From: Desulfonatronaceae bacterium UBA663
Lineage (GTDB): Bacteria > Desulfobacterota > Desulfovibrionia > Desulfovibrionales > Desulfonatronaceae
DNA: 9,083 bases
Direction of reading: 5' to 3'
Assembly (NCBI GenBank): GCA_002299865.1
Contig: DBNV01000083.1
Coordinates: 1-9,083, forward strand
Part shown: piece after piece, positions 1-8,908 of the stretch
Numbering within the stretch: the first letter of the stretch is position 1
Layout: each line of letters opens with the position of its first letter
The notes under the pieces: model-generated
Database searches by the model: none
What the model was told of the DNA's origin: nothing
What the model saw: the letters and a program-made list of their open reading frames with translations, nothing else
Position numbers and translations under genes: made by a program

Positions 1-350
1 TTGCTCCTGACGTTCTTGGCTTTGATGCGGCTGGCCTTGCCTTTCAGCTTGCGCAGATAAAAAATTCGGCTGCGCCGGACCAAGCCTTGGCTGACCACTT
101 CAACACGCTCAATGAACGGAGAATGCAGGGGGAAAATGCGCTCCACGCCGATGCCGTTGGAAATCTTGCGCACCGTGAAGGAAGCATTGGTAGTGCCGCG
201 ACGCCGACACAAAACCACACCTTCAAAGGTCTGAATCCGATCCTTGTCGCCCTCCAGGATGCGGACGAACACCTTGACCGTGTCCCCGGCCTTGAATTCC
301 GGAATATCGAGACGCATGTACGAATATTCAACTTTCTTAATGAGATCCAT
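1..350 (-). CDS. rplS: 50S ribosomal protein L19 (3' end cut by window edge)
   Basis: L19 is a large-subunit protein located at the interface with the 30S subunit. The visible 116 residues match the family along their whole length. They include the conserved block RKISNGIGVERIFPLHSP (residues 61-78) and the basic tail RRSRIFYLRKLKGKASRIK (92-110). Family members are usually about 115-120 residues, so only a few codons and the stop should lie outside the window. The ATG at 350 is chosen because AAGGAG (360-365 on the plus strand) lies 9 bases ahead and the protein starts in the usual MDLIKKVE style. It follows trmD after a 98-base gap (351-448) in which I see no clear terminator or promoter, and it is probably the last or nearly last gene of the ffh operon. 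The identification is secure. Confidence 0.97.
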   Translation of the reverse strand, partial: MDLIKKVEYSYMRLDIPEFKAGDTVKVFVRILEGDKDRIQTFEGVVLCRRRGTTNASFTVRKISNGIGVERIFPLHSPFIERVEVVSQGLVRRSRIFYLRKLKGKASRIKAKNVRS

Positions 351-359
351 GACCTTTTT

Positions 360-365
360 CTCCTT
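360..365 (-). promoter_or_regulatory. Shine-Dalgarno site of rplS
   Basis: AAGGAG on the minus strand, 9 bases before the ATG at 350. It fixes the start of L19 at that codon rather than at the in-frame Met at residue 12. Confidence 0.7.
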
Positions 366-448
366 GTCTATCCCAAAAGCAGGCATGCATATTTCCTCTT
401 TCCTCAAACCGCAGTGTGCGCCTTCAATGACCACACTCACACTAAAAC

Positions 449-1735
449 TCATCCTGCGTCGCCAAGCAGCCTGTCCACGATAATGGCCGCAGCACAGCGC
501 ACGGAAAGATGGTTGTAACCGCTGAAAAAACGGACCGGACGCAAGACTCCCGCGCAATGGTCCAGAACCTCCGGCGCAAGGCCGTGACCGGTCCCCAGGA
601 CCACGAGCACGGGTTTGGCCTCCATATCCCGACGGACCCGAGAGAAGGTCAACGTCCCGGCTGCATTGGCGCTGGTACCCACGACCATGGGCTCTTGGCC
701 GGTCCGATTTTGCACGTCCAGGACAGCCTCGTCCAGACTGTCCGCAAAGCGAACGAGCCCCAATGCCGAGGCGCGATCCGGATTGAATTTACCACCGGGC
801 CCGCCGGTCCAGTGTCCCAGCAGACGCTCGCCAAGACGGCGCTGGTCTTGCAACGGGGTGCACACGTAGTACCCGCCTATGCCGTAGGTCCGAGAAACAC
901 GTATAATATCGTGGATGTCCAGGTTTGTCAAAGAAGCTGCCCCGACACGGCCGTGCTTGTTCAGCACCGGGGCATGCACCAAGGCTAGAAAACAATTCTT
1001 GGCGATGTGCCGGCGGGAGACGTCGGCACATCGCAAAACAGCAATGTCCGCAGGAGTCAGGGGCGCATGGAACAGCAACTCGGGCCGATACGCGAGGGTT
1101 TCCGTCAAGGAGGCTTCCCGCCGCCAAGCTGCGACCCGGGCATGATCTCCTGAGAGCAGAATCTCGGGAACCTTATGGCCTTCGAACTCCTCGGGCCGCG
1201 TAAAATGCGGGTGCTCCAAGATGCCCTGGGCGAAACTTTCCTCCTCGGGCGAGTCCTCATGTCCCATGAATCCGGGCAAAAGGCGCGAAACCGCTTCCAG
1301 AAGATACAGGGCCGCGGTTTCCCCGCCGCCAAGCACCACGTTTCCCACGCTGACCTTGATCATCGCAGGAAAAATGTCTTCAAGCCTGGCGTCGATCCCT
1401 TCGTAACGCCCGCAAACCAGGGTCACGGACCCCTCGCTGGACAAGGCCAGAGCCATGTCATGGTCCAGGGGACGCCCCTTGGGACAAAGCACGACGATTT
1501 TTCCAGGCGTGTCCAGGCCGCGCAATGCGGCGACCAGGGGCGGCAGGGTCATGACCATGCCCGGCCCTCCCCCGTAAGGCCGGTCGTCCACGCTGCGATG
1601 ACGATCCGCGGTAAAGTCCCGTGGATTGATCAACCGTACCCGGACCAGGCCCTGATCCACGGCCTTGCCCAGCAGGCCGCACCGCAGGACCGAAGCAAAG
1701 AATTCGGGGAAAATGGTGACAATATGGACAAGCAT
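449..1735 (-). CDS. trmD: tRNA (guanine37-N1)-methyltransferase TrmD fused to a C-terminal Tm1570-type SPOUT RNA methyltransferase domain
   Basis: TrmD uses SAM to methylate N1 of G37 beside the anticodon, which prevents +1 frameshifting. Numbered from the ATG at 1735, the 428-residue protein has a TrmD part at about 1-235. It shows the N-terminal MLVHIVTIFPEFF, RPYGGGPGM near 52-60, VCGRYEGID (107-115), the knot loop SVGNVVLGGGE (129-139), AVSRLLPG near 148-155 and HPHFTRPEEFEG. Ordinary TrmD ends near 240-255 residues. Here a second domain follows (about 246-428) with NLDIHDI (271-277), LGTGHGLA (380-387) and SGYNHLSVR near 405-413. I read it as the Tm1570/PF09936 SPOUT family, whose substrate I do not know. 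The reading frame also opens at a TTG (1759), but ATG 1735 matches the family start and has GAGG 12 bases upstream. Three usual TrmD residues are changed (see findings). It follows rimM by 36 bases. Confidence 0.95.
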   Translation of the reverse strand: MLVHIVTIFPEFFASVLRCGLLGKAVDQGLVRVRLINPRDFTADRHRSVDDRPYGGGPGMVMTLPPLVAALRGLDTPGKIVVLCPKGRPLDHDMALALSSEGSVTLVCGRYEGIDARLEDIFPAMIKVSVGNVVLGGGETAALYLLEAVSRLLPGFMGHEDSPEEESFAQGILEHPHFTRPEEFEGHKVPEILLSGDHARVAAWRREASLTETLAYRPELLFHAPLTPADIAVLRCADVSRRHIAKNCFLALVHAPVLNKHGRVGAASLTNLDIHDIIRVSRTYGIGGYYVCTPLQDQRRLGERLLGHWTGGPGGKFNPDRASALGLVRFADSLDEAVLDVQNRTGQEPMVVGTSANAAGTLTFSRVRRDMEAKPVLVVLGTGHGLAPEVLDHCAGVLRPVRFFSGYNHLSVRCAAAIIVDRLLGDAG

Positions 1736-1771
1736 GCGGGGAATACGCCTCAAAAACAAAAAAACGCGGCT

Positions 1772-2332
1772 TTATGCCTTCACGGAAGCGAGATACAGCT
1801 CCAGCAGGCCGGGCGGAGGATCAATCTGGACTATGCCGCGCTCCAGGTCGACTTTCAGAACGAGTTGTTCGTGGGCCGGAAAAAGCACCTCGACGCCCTC
1901 CTCGGTATGGATCGTCCACAGTTCCTGCCCGCCCGCCTCGCTCACCTTCCAAATCCGGCCCAGGTATGTTCCGGAAGGCAGGTGCACCGCCACGCCGATG
2001 AGTTCACGACGATAGATCCGGTCTTTCCGCCCGGCAGGCATGTCCTCTTCCCGCACCAGCAGCTCAGCGCCTCGCATCCGCTCGGCCTCGTCGCGCCCTT
2101 GGATCTGATCCAGGGTCAGCAGCACCCGATTCTTGTGTATTCGCCAGGACTCGACCCGCACCCGGCGCGGCCGGGACCGGCGCGGCCGGGTGCGGGCGTG
2201 CTCTCGCAAAAAAAGTCTGGGGACAAGGGCGAAAAAATCAGGGGAGTCCACGCACGAAACAATGCTGAACTCCCCCGCCAAACCGTGGGGTTTGACCACC
2301 TCGCCGACGACGATCAGCGAATGTTTGGACAT
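1772..2332 (-). CDS. rimM: 16S rRNA processing/ribosome maturation factor RimM
   Basis: RimM binds S19 and helps mature the 30S head and the 3' domain of 16S rRNA. From the ATG at 2332 the protein has 186 residues, close to the family norm. The N-terminal RimM barrel begins with VGEVVKPHGLAGEF (9-22). The linker carries the charged ESWRIHKNRVLLTLDQIQGRDEAE region (61-84) with the typical 'G..RDEAE' pattern. The C-terminal PRC-barrel runs from about 107 to 178 (YRRELIGVAV, ELWTIHTEEGVEVLFPAH, VDLERGIVQIDPPPGLLEL). An in-frame ATG at 2368 would add 12 residues unlike any part of the family, so I prefer 2332. Neither start has a strong Shine-Dalgarno sequence. An unusual arginine-rich stretch (residues 49-58, RPRRSRPRRV) is encoded by a short tandem duplication. 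The gene lies between khpA and trmD, its common position. Confidence 0.94.
   Translation of the reverse strand: MSKHSLIVVGEVVKPHGLAGEFSIVSCVDSPDFFALVPRLFLREHARTRPRRSRPRRVRVESWRIHKNRVLLTLDQIQGRDEAERMRGAELLVREEDMPAGRKDRIYRRELIGVAVHLPSGTYLGRIWKVSEAGGQELWTIHTEEGVEVLFPAHEQLVLKVDLERGIVQIDPPPGLLELYLASVKA
2162..2190. repeat. Tandem 14-base direct repeat, period 15, inside rimM
   Basis: Plus-strand CCGGCGCGGCCGGG occurs at 2162-2175 and again at 2177-2190, separated by one base. The 15-base period keeps frame and duplicates five residues (RPRRS then RPRRV) in RimM. It looks like replication slippage in a GC-rich tract. Confidence 0.85.
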
Positions 2333-2373
2333 GCGCAACAAAAGCCCGCCACGGTCCGATCCGACCATGGACG

Positions 2374-2604
2374 TTATTCGAGAATCTCCAGGGTCGTCTG
2401 CTTTCCGGCCCTGCTGGAAGCCGCGGCAAGGATCGCGCGCAAAGCCTTGACCGTGCGGCCTTGCTTGCCGATGACCTTGCCCAGATCTTCCTTGGCCACC
2501 TTCAATTCCAGAACCGTGGACTGCTCGCCCTCCACCGCCGTGACCCGCACCTGCTCCGGGTGGTCCACCAGCGACGTGGCGATATACTCAATAAGATCCT
2601 TCAT
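2374..2604 (-). CDS. khpA: KH-domain RNA-binding protein KhpA (YlqC family)
   Basis: This small cytoplasmic single KH-domain protein of 76 residues is the usual size for the family. In other bacteria KhpA binds RNA, often as a dimer or with KhpB/Jag, and affects cell division or small-RNA function. That role is from the family and is not shown here. The RNA-gripping GxxG loop is visible as VIGKQGR (44-50), preceded by VLELKVAKEDLGK and followed by the helix TVKALRAILAAAS. The frame can be extended to a GTG at 2619, but the ATG at 2604 has GGAGG 8 bases upstream and gives the normal MKDLIEYIA start. It lies 79 bases after rpsP and 41 bases before the preferred rimM start (5 before the alternative). 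The position between rpsP and rimM is classic for this family. Confidence 0.94.
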   Translation of the reverse strand: MKDLIEYIATSLVDHPEQVRVTAVEGEQSTVLELKVAKEDLGKVIGKQGRTVKALRAILAAASSRAGKQTTLEILE

Positions 2605-2612
2605 CCTGCTCG

Positions 2613-2617
2613 CCTCC
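2613..2617 (-). promoter_or_regulatory. Shine-Dalgarno site of khpA
   Basis: GGAGG on the minus strand, 8 bases before the ATG at 2604. It decides that start over the upstream in-frame GTG at 2619, which lies in the same stretch. Confidence 0.75.
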
Positions 2618-2683
2618 ACTGCTTGAAAAAGGCCCGTGAGGCAAAAAACGTACGCCGCCCGGGGCGAAAACCTTTCCCGCGGC

Positions 2684-2929
2684 CTAGTTGCCGATCCCGG
2701 CCTTGGTCATCAGGGAGCGGACCGTATCCGTGGGCTTGGCGCCCTTGTCCATCCACGCCTTGATCTTATCCGCATCGAGCTTGATCTCGGCGGGTTCCCG
2801 CATGGGATTGTAGTATCCAAGAAAGTCCAGGGCCCGTCCGTCGCGGCGCGTTTCACTGTTCACGGCCACCACGCGGTAAAAGGGTTTTTTCTTGGAGCCC
2901 ATCCGGGTCAGTCGAATTTTCATGGCCAT
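2684..2929 (-). CDS. rpsP: 30S ribosomal protein S16
   Basis: S16 is an early-assembling small-subunit protein that stabilises the 5' and central domains of 16S rRNA. From the ATG at 2929 it has 81 residues, the usual length. It carries the family start MAMKIRLTRMGSKKKPFYRV, the NSETRRDGRALDFLGYYNP block (about 24-42) and a C-terminal DKIKAWMDKGAKPTDTVRSL segment. A second ATG at 2923 is possible. The 2929 start is favoured by AGAGGA 8 bases upstream and by the common MA-K-I/L-R-L opening. Codons upstream of it (to 2968) look unlike S16 and are not included. It follows ffh after 129 bases (2930-3058), where I find no terminator and no convincing promoter, so read-through from ffh is the simplest reading. 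Confidence 0.97.
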   Translation of the reverse strand: MAMKIRLTRMGSKKKPFYRVVAVNSETRRDGRALDFLGYYNPMREPAEIKLDADKIKAWMDKGAKPTDTVRSLMTKAGIGN

Positions 2930-2937
2930 TGATCCAA

Positions 2938-2943
2938 TCCTCT
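2938..2943 (-). promoter_or_regulatory. Shine-Dalgarno site of rpsP
   Basis: AGAGGA on the minus strand, 8 bases before the ATG at 2929. It favours that start over the ATG two codons later (2923), which would be 14 bases away. Confidence 0.65.
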
Positions 2944-3058
2944 CTTCATCTGTTAGGTGTTCCAACAACTTTCCGCCTGATGTCTCGACGCGACGTCAAA
3001 AGTGCAGAACAGACTTTCAACGCCATGGAGGGAACAGTCGACCCGCAGATCATGCGGA

Positions 3059-4450
3059 TCAGCGCCGCTTTTTCTTGCGACGGTCCTTCTTCTTCCCGCG
3101 AGGCATCATCGCCGGCAAACCGGGAGCAGCGGGCGCCTTGAGCGCGCCGGGACCGGTAGTGATCATTTTTTTCATCATCTTCTGCATCTGCTCGAAACTT
3201 CTCAACAACTGATTCACATCCTGAACCTGCATCCCGCTGCCCTTGGCCACCCGAAGCTTGCGGCCGGCGTTCATCAGCTTGGGGTTCTGCCGCTCCGCCG
3301 GAGTCATGGAATTGATGATCGCCTCCATCCGGCCCATTTCCTTCTCCGGAACCTGCACATCCCCCAGTTGCTTGCGCAGATCGCCCATGCCCGGAATGAG
3401 TTTGAGCATCCCCTCCAGGGAACCGAGCTTGCGCAACCGGCGCATCTGGACGCGAAAATCCTCCAGGTTGAACTCCGCCTTCTTAAACTTCTTCTCCAGG
3501 GCCTCGGCTTCCTTCTGATCGATAGAGCCCTGAGCCTTTTCGATCAGGGAAAGGATATCGCCCATGCCCAGAATCCGGGAAGCCACCCGGTCCGGATGAA
3601 AGGCCTCCAGGTCCCCAACCTTTTCGCCCATGCCCACGAACTTGATGGGCTTGCCGGTCACGGACTTGATGGATAGAGCCGCCCCGCCGCGTGCGTCGCC
3701 CTCCATCTTGGTCAAGACAATGCCGGTCAGGTCCAACACCTTGTCAAAGGCAGCGGCGACGTTGACCGCGTCCTGACCGGTCATGGCGTCGGCCACAAAC
3801 AGGATTTCCCTGGGCGAACAGGCCGCCTTGATGGCCGCTAGCTCATCCATGAGCACCGTGTCGATGGCCAGGCGGCCGGCGGTGTCCAGCAACAGGGCGT
3901 CGTATCCGTTCTTTTCGGCCTCGGCTTTGGCCTGCAGACAGATGTCCACCGGGTTCATCCCTGTTGCGGAGGCAAAGGCCGGGACGTCCAACTGCGACGC
4001 CAGCTTGTGCAGTTGGTCAATGGCCGCAGGCCGGTACACGTCTGCGGGAACCAAGTAGGGCTGGCGCTTCATGCGCCGTAAATGCAGGGCCAGCTTGGCC
4101 GCTGTGGTGGTCTTGCCCGAGCCCTGCAATCCCACCAACATGATCAGGACGGGCGGCCGGCCCTGCAGTTGCAGCCCAAGATGCGTCCCGCCCAAAAGCT
4201 GGATCATCTCCTCGTGCACGATCTTGACCACTTGCTGGCCCGGGGTCAGGCTGGCCAGGACGTCCTGGCCCATGGCCCGGTCCTTGACCCGGTCCACGAA
4301 ATCCTTGACCACCTTGAAGTTGACGTCCGCCTCCAAAAGCGCCAGCCGCACCTCGCGCAGGCCCTCCTGGATGTTTTTCTCATCCAGGCGGCCATGGCCG
4401 CGAATCTTTTTGAATACGGATTGGAGCCGGTCCGCAAGGCTGTCAAACAT
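3059..4450 (-). CDS. ffh: Signal recognition particle GTPase Ffh (SRP54)
   Basis: Ffh binds 4.5S RNA and hydrophobic signal sequences emerging from the ribosome. With FtsY it delivers them to the inner membrane in a GTP-controlled cycle. The 463-residue protein has an N helical bundle (about 1-90, including the ALLEADVNFKVV helix) and a G domain with P-loop GLQGSGKT (107-114), DVYRPAA (137-143), DTAGR (189-193), TKME (247-250) and GKPIKFVGMGE. The methionine-rich M domain (about 315-430) holds GMLKLIPGM and the RNA-binding GRKLRVAKGSG. The tail is short, Pro/Ala-rich, then very basic (RGKKKDRRKKKRR). The G4 motif is TKxE rather than the normal TKxD. ATG 4450 gives the family start MFDSLADRLQ; the TTG at 4471 would add seven unusual residues. 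The Shine-Dalgarno is weak (GGACGG). A promoter-like sequence lies about 50-75 bases upstream, so ffh probably heads the operon that continues to rplS. Confidence 0.97.
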   Translation of the reverse strand: MFDSLADRLQSVFKKIRGHGRLDEKNIQEGLREVRLALLEADVNFKVVKDFVDRVKDRAMGQDVLASLTPGQQVVKIVHEEMIQLLGGTHLGLQLQGRPPVLIMLVGLQGSGKTTTAAKLALHLRRMKRQPYLVPADVYRPAAIDQLHKLASQLDVPAFASATGMNPVDICLQAKAEAEKNGYDALLLDTAGRLAIDTVLMDELAAIKAACSPREILFVADAMTGQDAVNVAAAFDKVLDLTGIVLTKMEGDARGGAALSIKSVTGKPIKFVGMGEKVGDLEAFHPDRVASRILGMGDILSLIEKAQGSIDQKEAEALEKKFKKAEFNLEDFRVQMRRLRKLGSLEGMLKLIPGMGDLRKQLGDVQVPEKEMGRMEAIINSMTPAERQNPKLMNAGRKLRVAKGSGMQVQDVNQLLRSFEQMQKMMKKMITTGPGALKAPAAPGLPAMMPRGKKKDRRKKKRR

Positions 4451-4499
4451 GGTCAACCGTCCAAAAGACAAAAAAATGCATAGGCGAAAAACAAAAATA

Positions 4500-4526
4500 A
4501 TTATCTAAGACTATTGCCTGAGTCAA
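4500..4526 (-). promoter_or_regulatory. Candidate sigma-70 promoter for the ffh-rpsP-khpA-rimM-trmD-rplS operon
   Basis: On the minus strand TTGACT (4526-4521) is followed after 15 bases by GATAAT (4505-4500), each matching the -35/-10 consensus at five of six positions. The spacer is shorter than the ideal 17. The site lies in the 131-base uppP-ffh gap (4451-4581). Its ffh-proximal half is strikingly AT-rich for this window, with A/T runs between the -10 and the ffh ATG. The predicted leader is about 45 bases. Confidence 0.5.
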
Positions 4527-4581
4527 CCCCAAGCCGTGCCCGACAACAAGCCATCCTCACGGTTCGTGGCACCCCCCTAAG

Positions 4582-5379
4582 CTACCAATACAGCCAAAGC
4601 AACAGACCCCCGAGAAGCAAGCGATAGACCACGAACGGCTGCATGCCCACGATCCGGATGAATTTCAGGAAGTAGTGAATACACAAATAGGCGCTGATCC
4701 CGGCCAGAAGCGTGGCCGCGCTGAGCGTTGCCCATTGTACCGGCTCCGGCTGCCCCAAAAGTTGTCTTGTCTCCAAGCATCCGGCCAGAAAGATGACCGG
4801 GATGGACAGCAAAAACGAGAAACGGGCCGCGGCCTCTCGGCTCAAGCCCAGAAAAAGACCGGCGGTCATGGTCGCTCCGGAGCGGGACGTGCCCGGAATC
4901 AGGGCCAAGGCCTGGGCGCACCCGATGAGCAGCACGTCTCCCCAGGTCAAGCTGTGTTCACTGCGTTCCCCCCTATGGCGCCAGTCCGACCAGCCCAGGA
5001 GCAGCCCAAAAAATATCAAGCCAAAGGCGAGAATAATTGGGTCGCGCAGGTGCGTGGCCACCACGTCGCGAAAGGCCAGTCCGGCCAGCCCCACCGGGAT
5101 GGTCCCCAGGATCACGGCCCAGGCCAGCCGCGCCCCTGGTCCAGGCCCCCTGCCGGTTGCCTGGCGCAGGAGATCCCCGACCATTTTCAGCAAATCCCGC
5201 CGGAAATACCAGACCACCGCCGCCAGGGTGCCTATGTGCACAGCCACATCAAAGCTCAGGCCCTGGTCCTCCCAGCCGGTGAACACGGGCACCAGGATCA
5301 GGTGGGCAGCACTGGAAATAGGCAGAAATTCCGTCACTCCCTGGACCAGGGCCAGTACTGCGGCTTGCAGCAAATCCAT
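4582..5379 (-). CDS. uppP: Undecaprenyl-diphosphate phosphatase (UppP/BacA family)
   Basis: UppP is an inner-membrane enzyme that removes a phosphate from C55-PP, regenerating the lipid carrier for peptidoglycan and other surface polymers. Overproduction gives bacitracin resistance in other bacteria. The 265-residue, very hydrophobic protein matches the family length. Both catalytic motifs are intact: GVTEFLPISSAAHLIL (14-29, with E17, S22, S23, H26) and IPGTSRSGAT (161-170, with R166). Hydrophobic segments are spread along the chain to the C terminus (LLLGGLLLWLYW), consistent with the usual multi-pass fold. The ATG at 5379 is preferred over an upstream in-frame start at 5436. It has GAGGG 5 bases ahead and the family opening MDLLQAAVLALVQG, and the longer form would overlap the preceding gene. 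It starts 17 bases after the DUF374 stop, so the two are almost certainly co-transcribed. Confidence 0.96.
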   Translation of the reverse strand: MDLLQAAVLALVQGVTEFLPISSAAHLILVPVFTGWEDQGLSFDVAVHIGTLAAVVWYFRRDLLKMVGDLLRQATGRGPGPGARLAWAVILGTIPVGLAGLAFRDVVATHLRDPIILAFGLIFFGLLLGWSDWRHRGERSEHSLTWGDVLLIGCAQALALIPGTSRSGATMTAGLFLGLSREAAARFSFLLSIPVIFLAGCLETRQLLGQPEPVQWATLSAATLLAGISAYLCIHYFLKFIRIVGMQPFVVYRLLLGGLLLWLYW

Positions 5380-5384
5380 CCTCG

Positions 5385-5389
5385 CCCTC
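5385..5389 (-). promoter_or_regulatory. Shine-Dalgarno site of uppP
   Basis: GAGGG on the minus strand, 5 bases before the ATG at 5379 and within the 17-base gap after the DUF374 stop. It supports the shorter uppP start. Confidence 0.6.
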
Positions 5390-5396
5390 AAAGACC

Positions 5397-6062
5397 TTAT
5401 TTCATTGAGTTTAAGATCTGCTCCAACCGGACGCACTCCGCCTGAAGGCTCGCCTGAAGGCTCGTCTGAAGGCTTGCCTGAAAGTTTTCCGGGGTCTGCA
5501 CCTTGGGAATATGATACGGTTGTCCATAAACCACGCGGCAGTGCGCCCCGGGCAGGGGCAACTGAAACTGGTCCCAGGCTTTGCGAAAGACATAGGTCCG
5601 GGACATGAACACTCGGATCGGCACCAGGGGCGCTCCTGATTTGGCCGCCAGGTAGATGGCCCCTTCCTTGACCTTGTGCCGGGGGCCGCGCGGGCCGTCC
5701 ACAGTGAACACGATATCCGCGTTATGCTCGCGCATCTGCTTGCGTGCCGCCACCAGCGCGGCGACCCCGCCCCGGCGGCTTGATCCCCGGGCCAGCTTAA
5801 AGCCGAACCGGGTCATGATCTGGGAGAGAAACTCCCCATCCCTGCTTTGGCTGAGCACGGCCACAATACCCTGGTCGCGGTGCAGATGGATCAGAGGATA
5901 CAATTCGTCATGCCAGAAGGCCGCCACGACATTTTTTCCTTGGGCTCGCAAAGCCAAGCAGGGTTCGATCCCTTCCTGGGAAAACCGCAGTGTTTGATTC
6001 AGCAACCTGACAAACAAGGCCGCTGCGGGAGCGAAAAAGACGGGATCAATGCGCAAACCCAT
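5397..6062 (-). CDS. DUF374 (lysophospholipid acyltransferase-like) protein
   Basis: The 221-residue protein belongs to the DUF374 family, which is related to membrane glycerolipid and lipid A acyltransferases. The substrate is not established, so an envelope-lipid role is inference. Visible motifs are WHDELYPL (50-57; the His-Asp pair may correspond to the acyltransferase HxxxxD-type site, but the spacing differs), SQSRDGE (71-77), RGSSRRGG (92-99) and DGPRGPRHKVKEG (122-134). These are the conserved blocks of the family. A hydrophobic N terminus (8-20) could anchor it to the membrane. Near the C terminus (195-209) lies a 4-residue repeat QASL/QTSL/QASL/QAE coded by a 12-base tandem repeat. 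The ATG at 6062 has no recognisable Shine-Dalgarno. It lies 42 bases after uvrA and 17 before uppP, suggesting one transcript and possible translational coupling. Confidence 0.85.
   Translation of the reverse strand: MGLRIDPVFFAPAAALFVRLLNQTLRFSQEGIEPCLALRAQGKNVVAAFWHDELYPLIHLHRDQGIVAVLSQSRDGEFLSQIMTRFGFKLARGSSRRGGVAALVAARKQMREHNADIVFTVDGPRGPRHKVKEGAIYLAAKSGAPLVPIRVFMSRTYVFRKAWDQFQLPLPGAHCRVVYGQPYHIPKVQTPENFQASLQTSLQASLQAECVRLEQILNSMK
5440..5482. repeat. 12-base tandem repeat near the 3' end of the DUF374 gene
   Basis: Plus-strand units GCCTGAAGGCTC at 5440-5451 and 5452-5463 are identical. GTCTGAAGGCTT (5464-5475) differs at two bases, and a partial fourth copy, GCCTGAA, follows at 5476-5482. 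The period is a multiple of three, so it adds four residues per unit without breaking the frame. Confidence 0.9.
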
Positions 6063-6104
6063 GGCTTGTGCTTGTAAAGGAGAGCGGAAAGGATGACAAC
6101 CCGT

Positions 6105-8873
<2,769 letters not shown>

Positions 8874-8886
8874 AATGAGTCCATGC

Positions 8887-8908
8887 AAAAAGGCCCTGAC
8901 GGGCCTTT
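8887..8908 (-). terminator. Intrinsic-terminator-like hairpin upstream of uvrA
   Basis: Minus strand AAAGGCCC (8908-8901), loop GTCA, then GGGCCTTT (8896-8889), a perfect 8-bp stem. With the next two bases it gives five Ts in a row (8891-8887). In the other direction the stem ends in GGCCTTTGGGG, so a minus-strand role is better supported. It lies about 60 bases after the stop of the preceding gene and 15 bases before the uvrA ATG. It could terminate that gene or act in the uvrA leader. Confidence 0.7.

Noticed and set aside
508..519. Shared 12-base string encoding Gly-Tyr-Asn-His in trmD and in the partial gene at the right edge.
   Set aside because: Identity is limited to four codons with different flanks, so chance codon agreement is more likely than a repeat or duplicated domain.
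1175..2626. A 483-codon open frame on the plus strand spanning the trmD, rimM and khpA genes in antisense.
   Set aside because: It crosses three well-identified genes and their gaps, has no family resemblance and low-complexity composition. Long antisense frames are expected in GC-rich coding DNA with few TA-rich codons.
2930..3058. The 129-base ffh-rpsP gap, checked for a second promoter, a terminator or a small RNA.
   Set aside because: TTGA-like hexamers are present but none has a -10 at proper spacing, and no stem with a T tract is seen.
4558..4568. Small hairpin CACG-GTT-CGTG in the gap after uppP, considered as its terminator.
   Set aside because: The stem is only 4 bp and no T run follows on the minus strand.
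5440..5482. Resemblance of the CGTCTGAAGG unit to the Neisseria DNA uptake sequence (GCCGTCTGAA).
   Set aside because: The core is not an exact match, occurs only inside a coding tandem repeat, and the genome is not neisserial.
4712..5608. A 298-codon plus-strand frame antisense to uppP and part of the DUF374 gene.
   Set aside because: Its translation is Ser/Pro/Arg-rich without recognisable motifs, while the minus strand encodes complete UppP motifs. It is a composition artefact.
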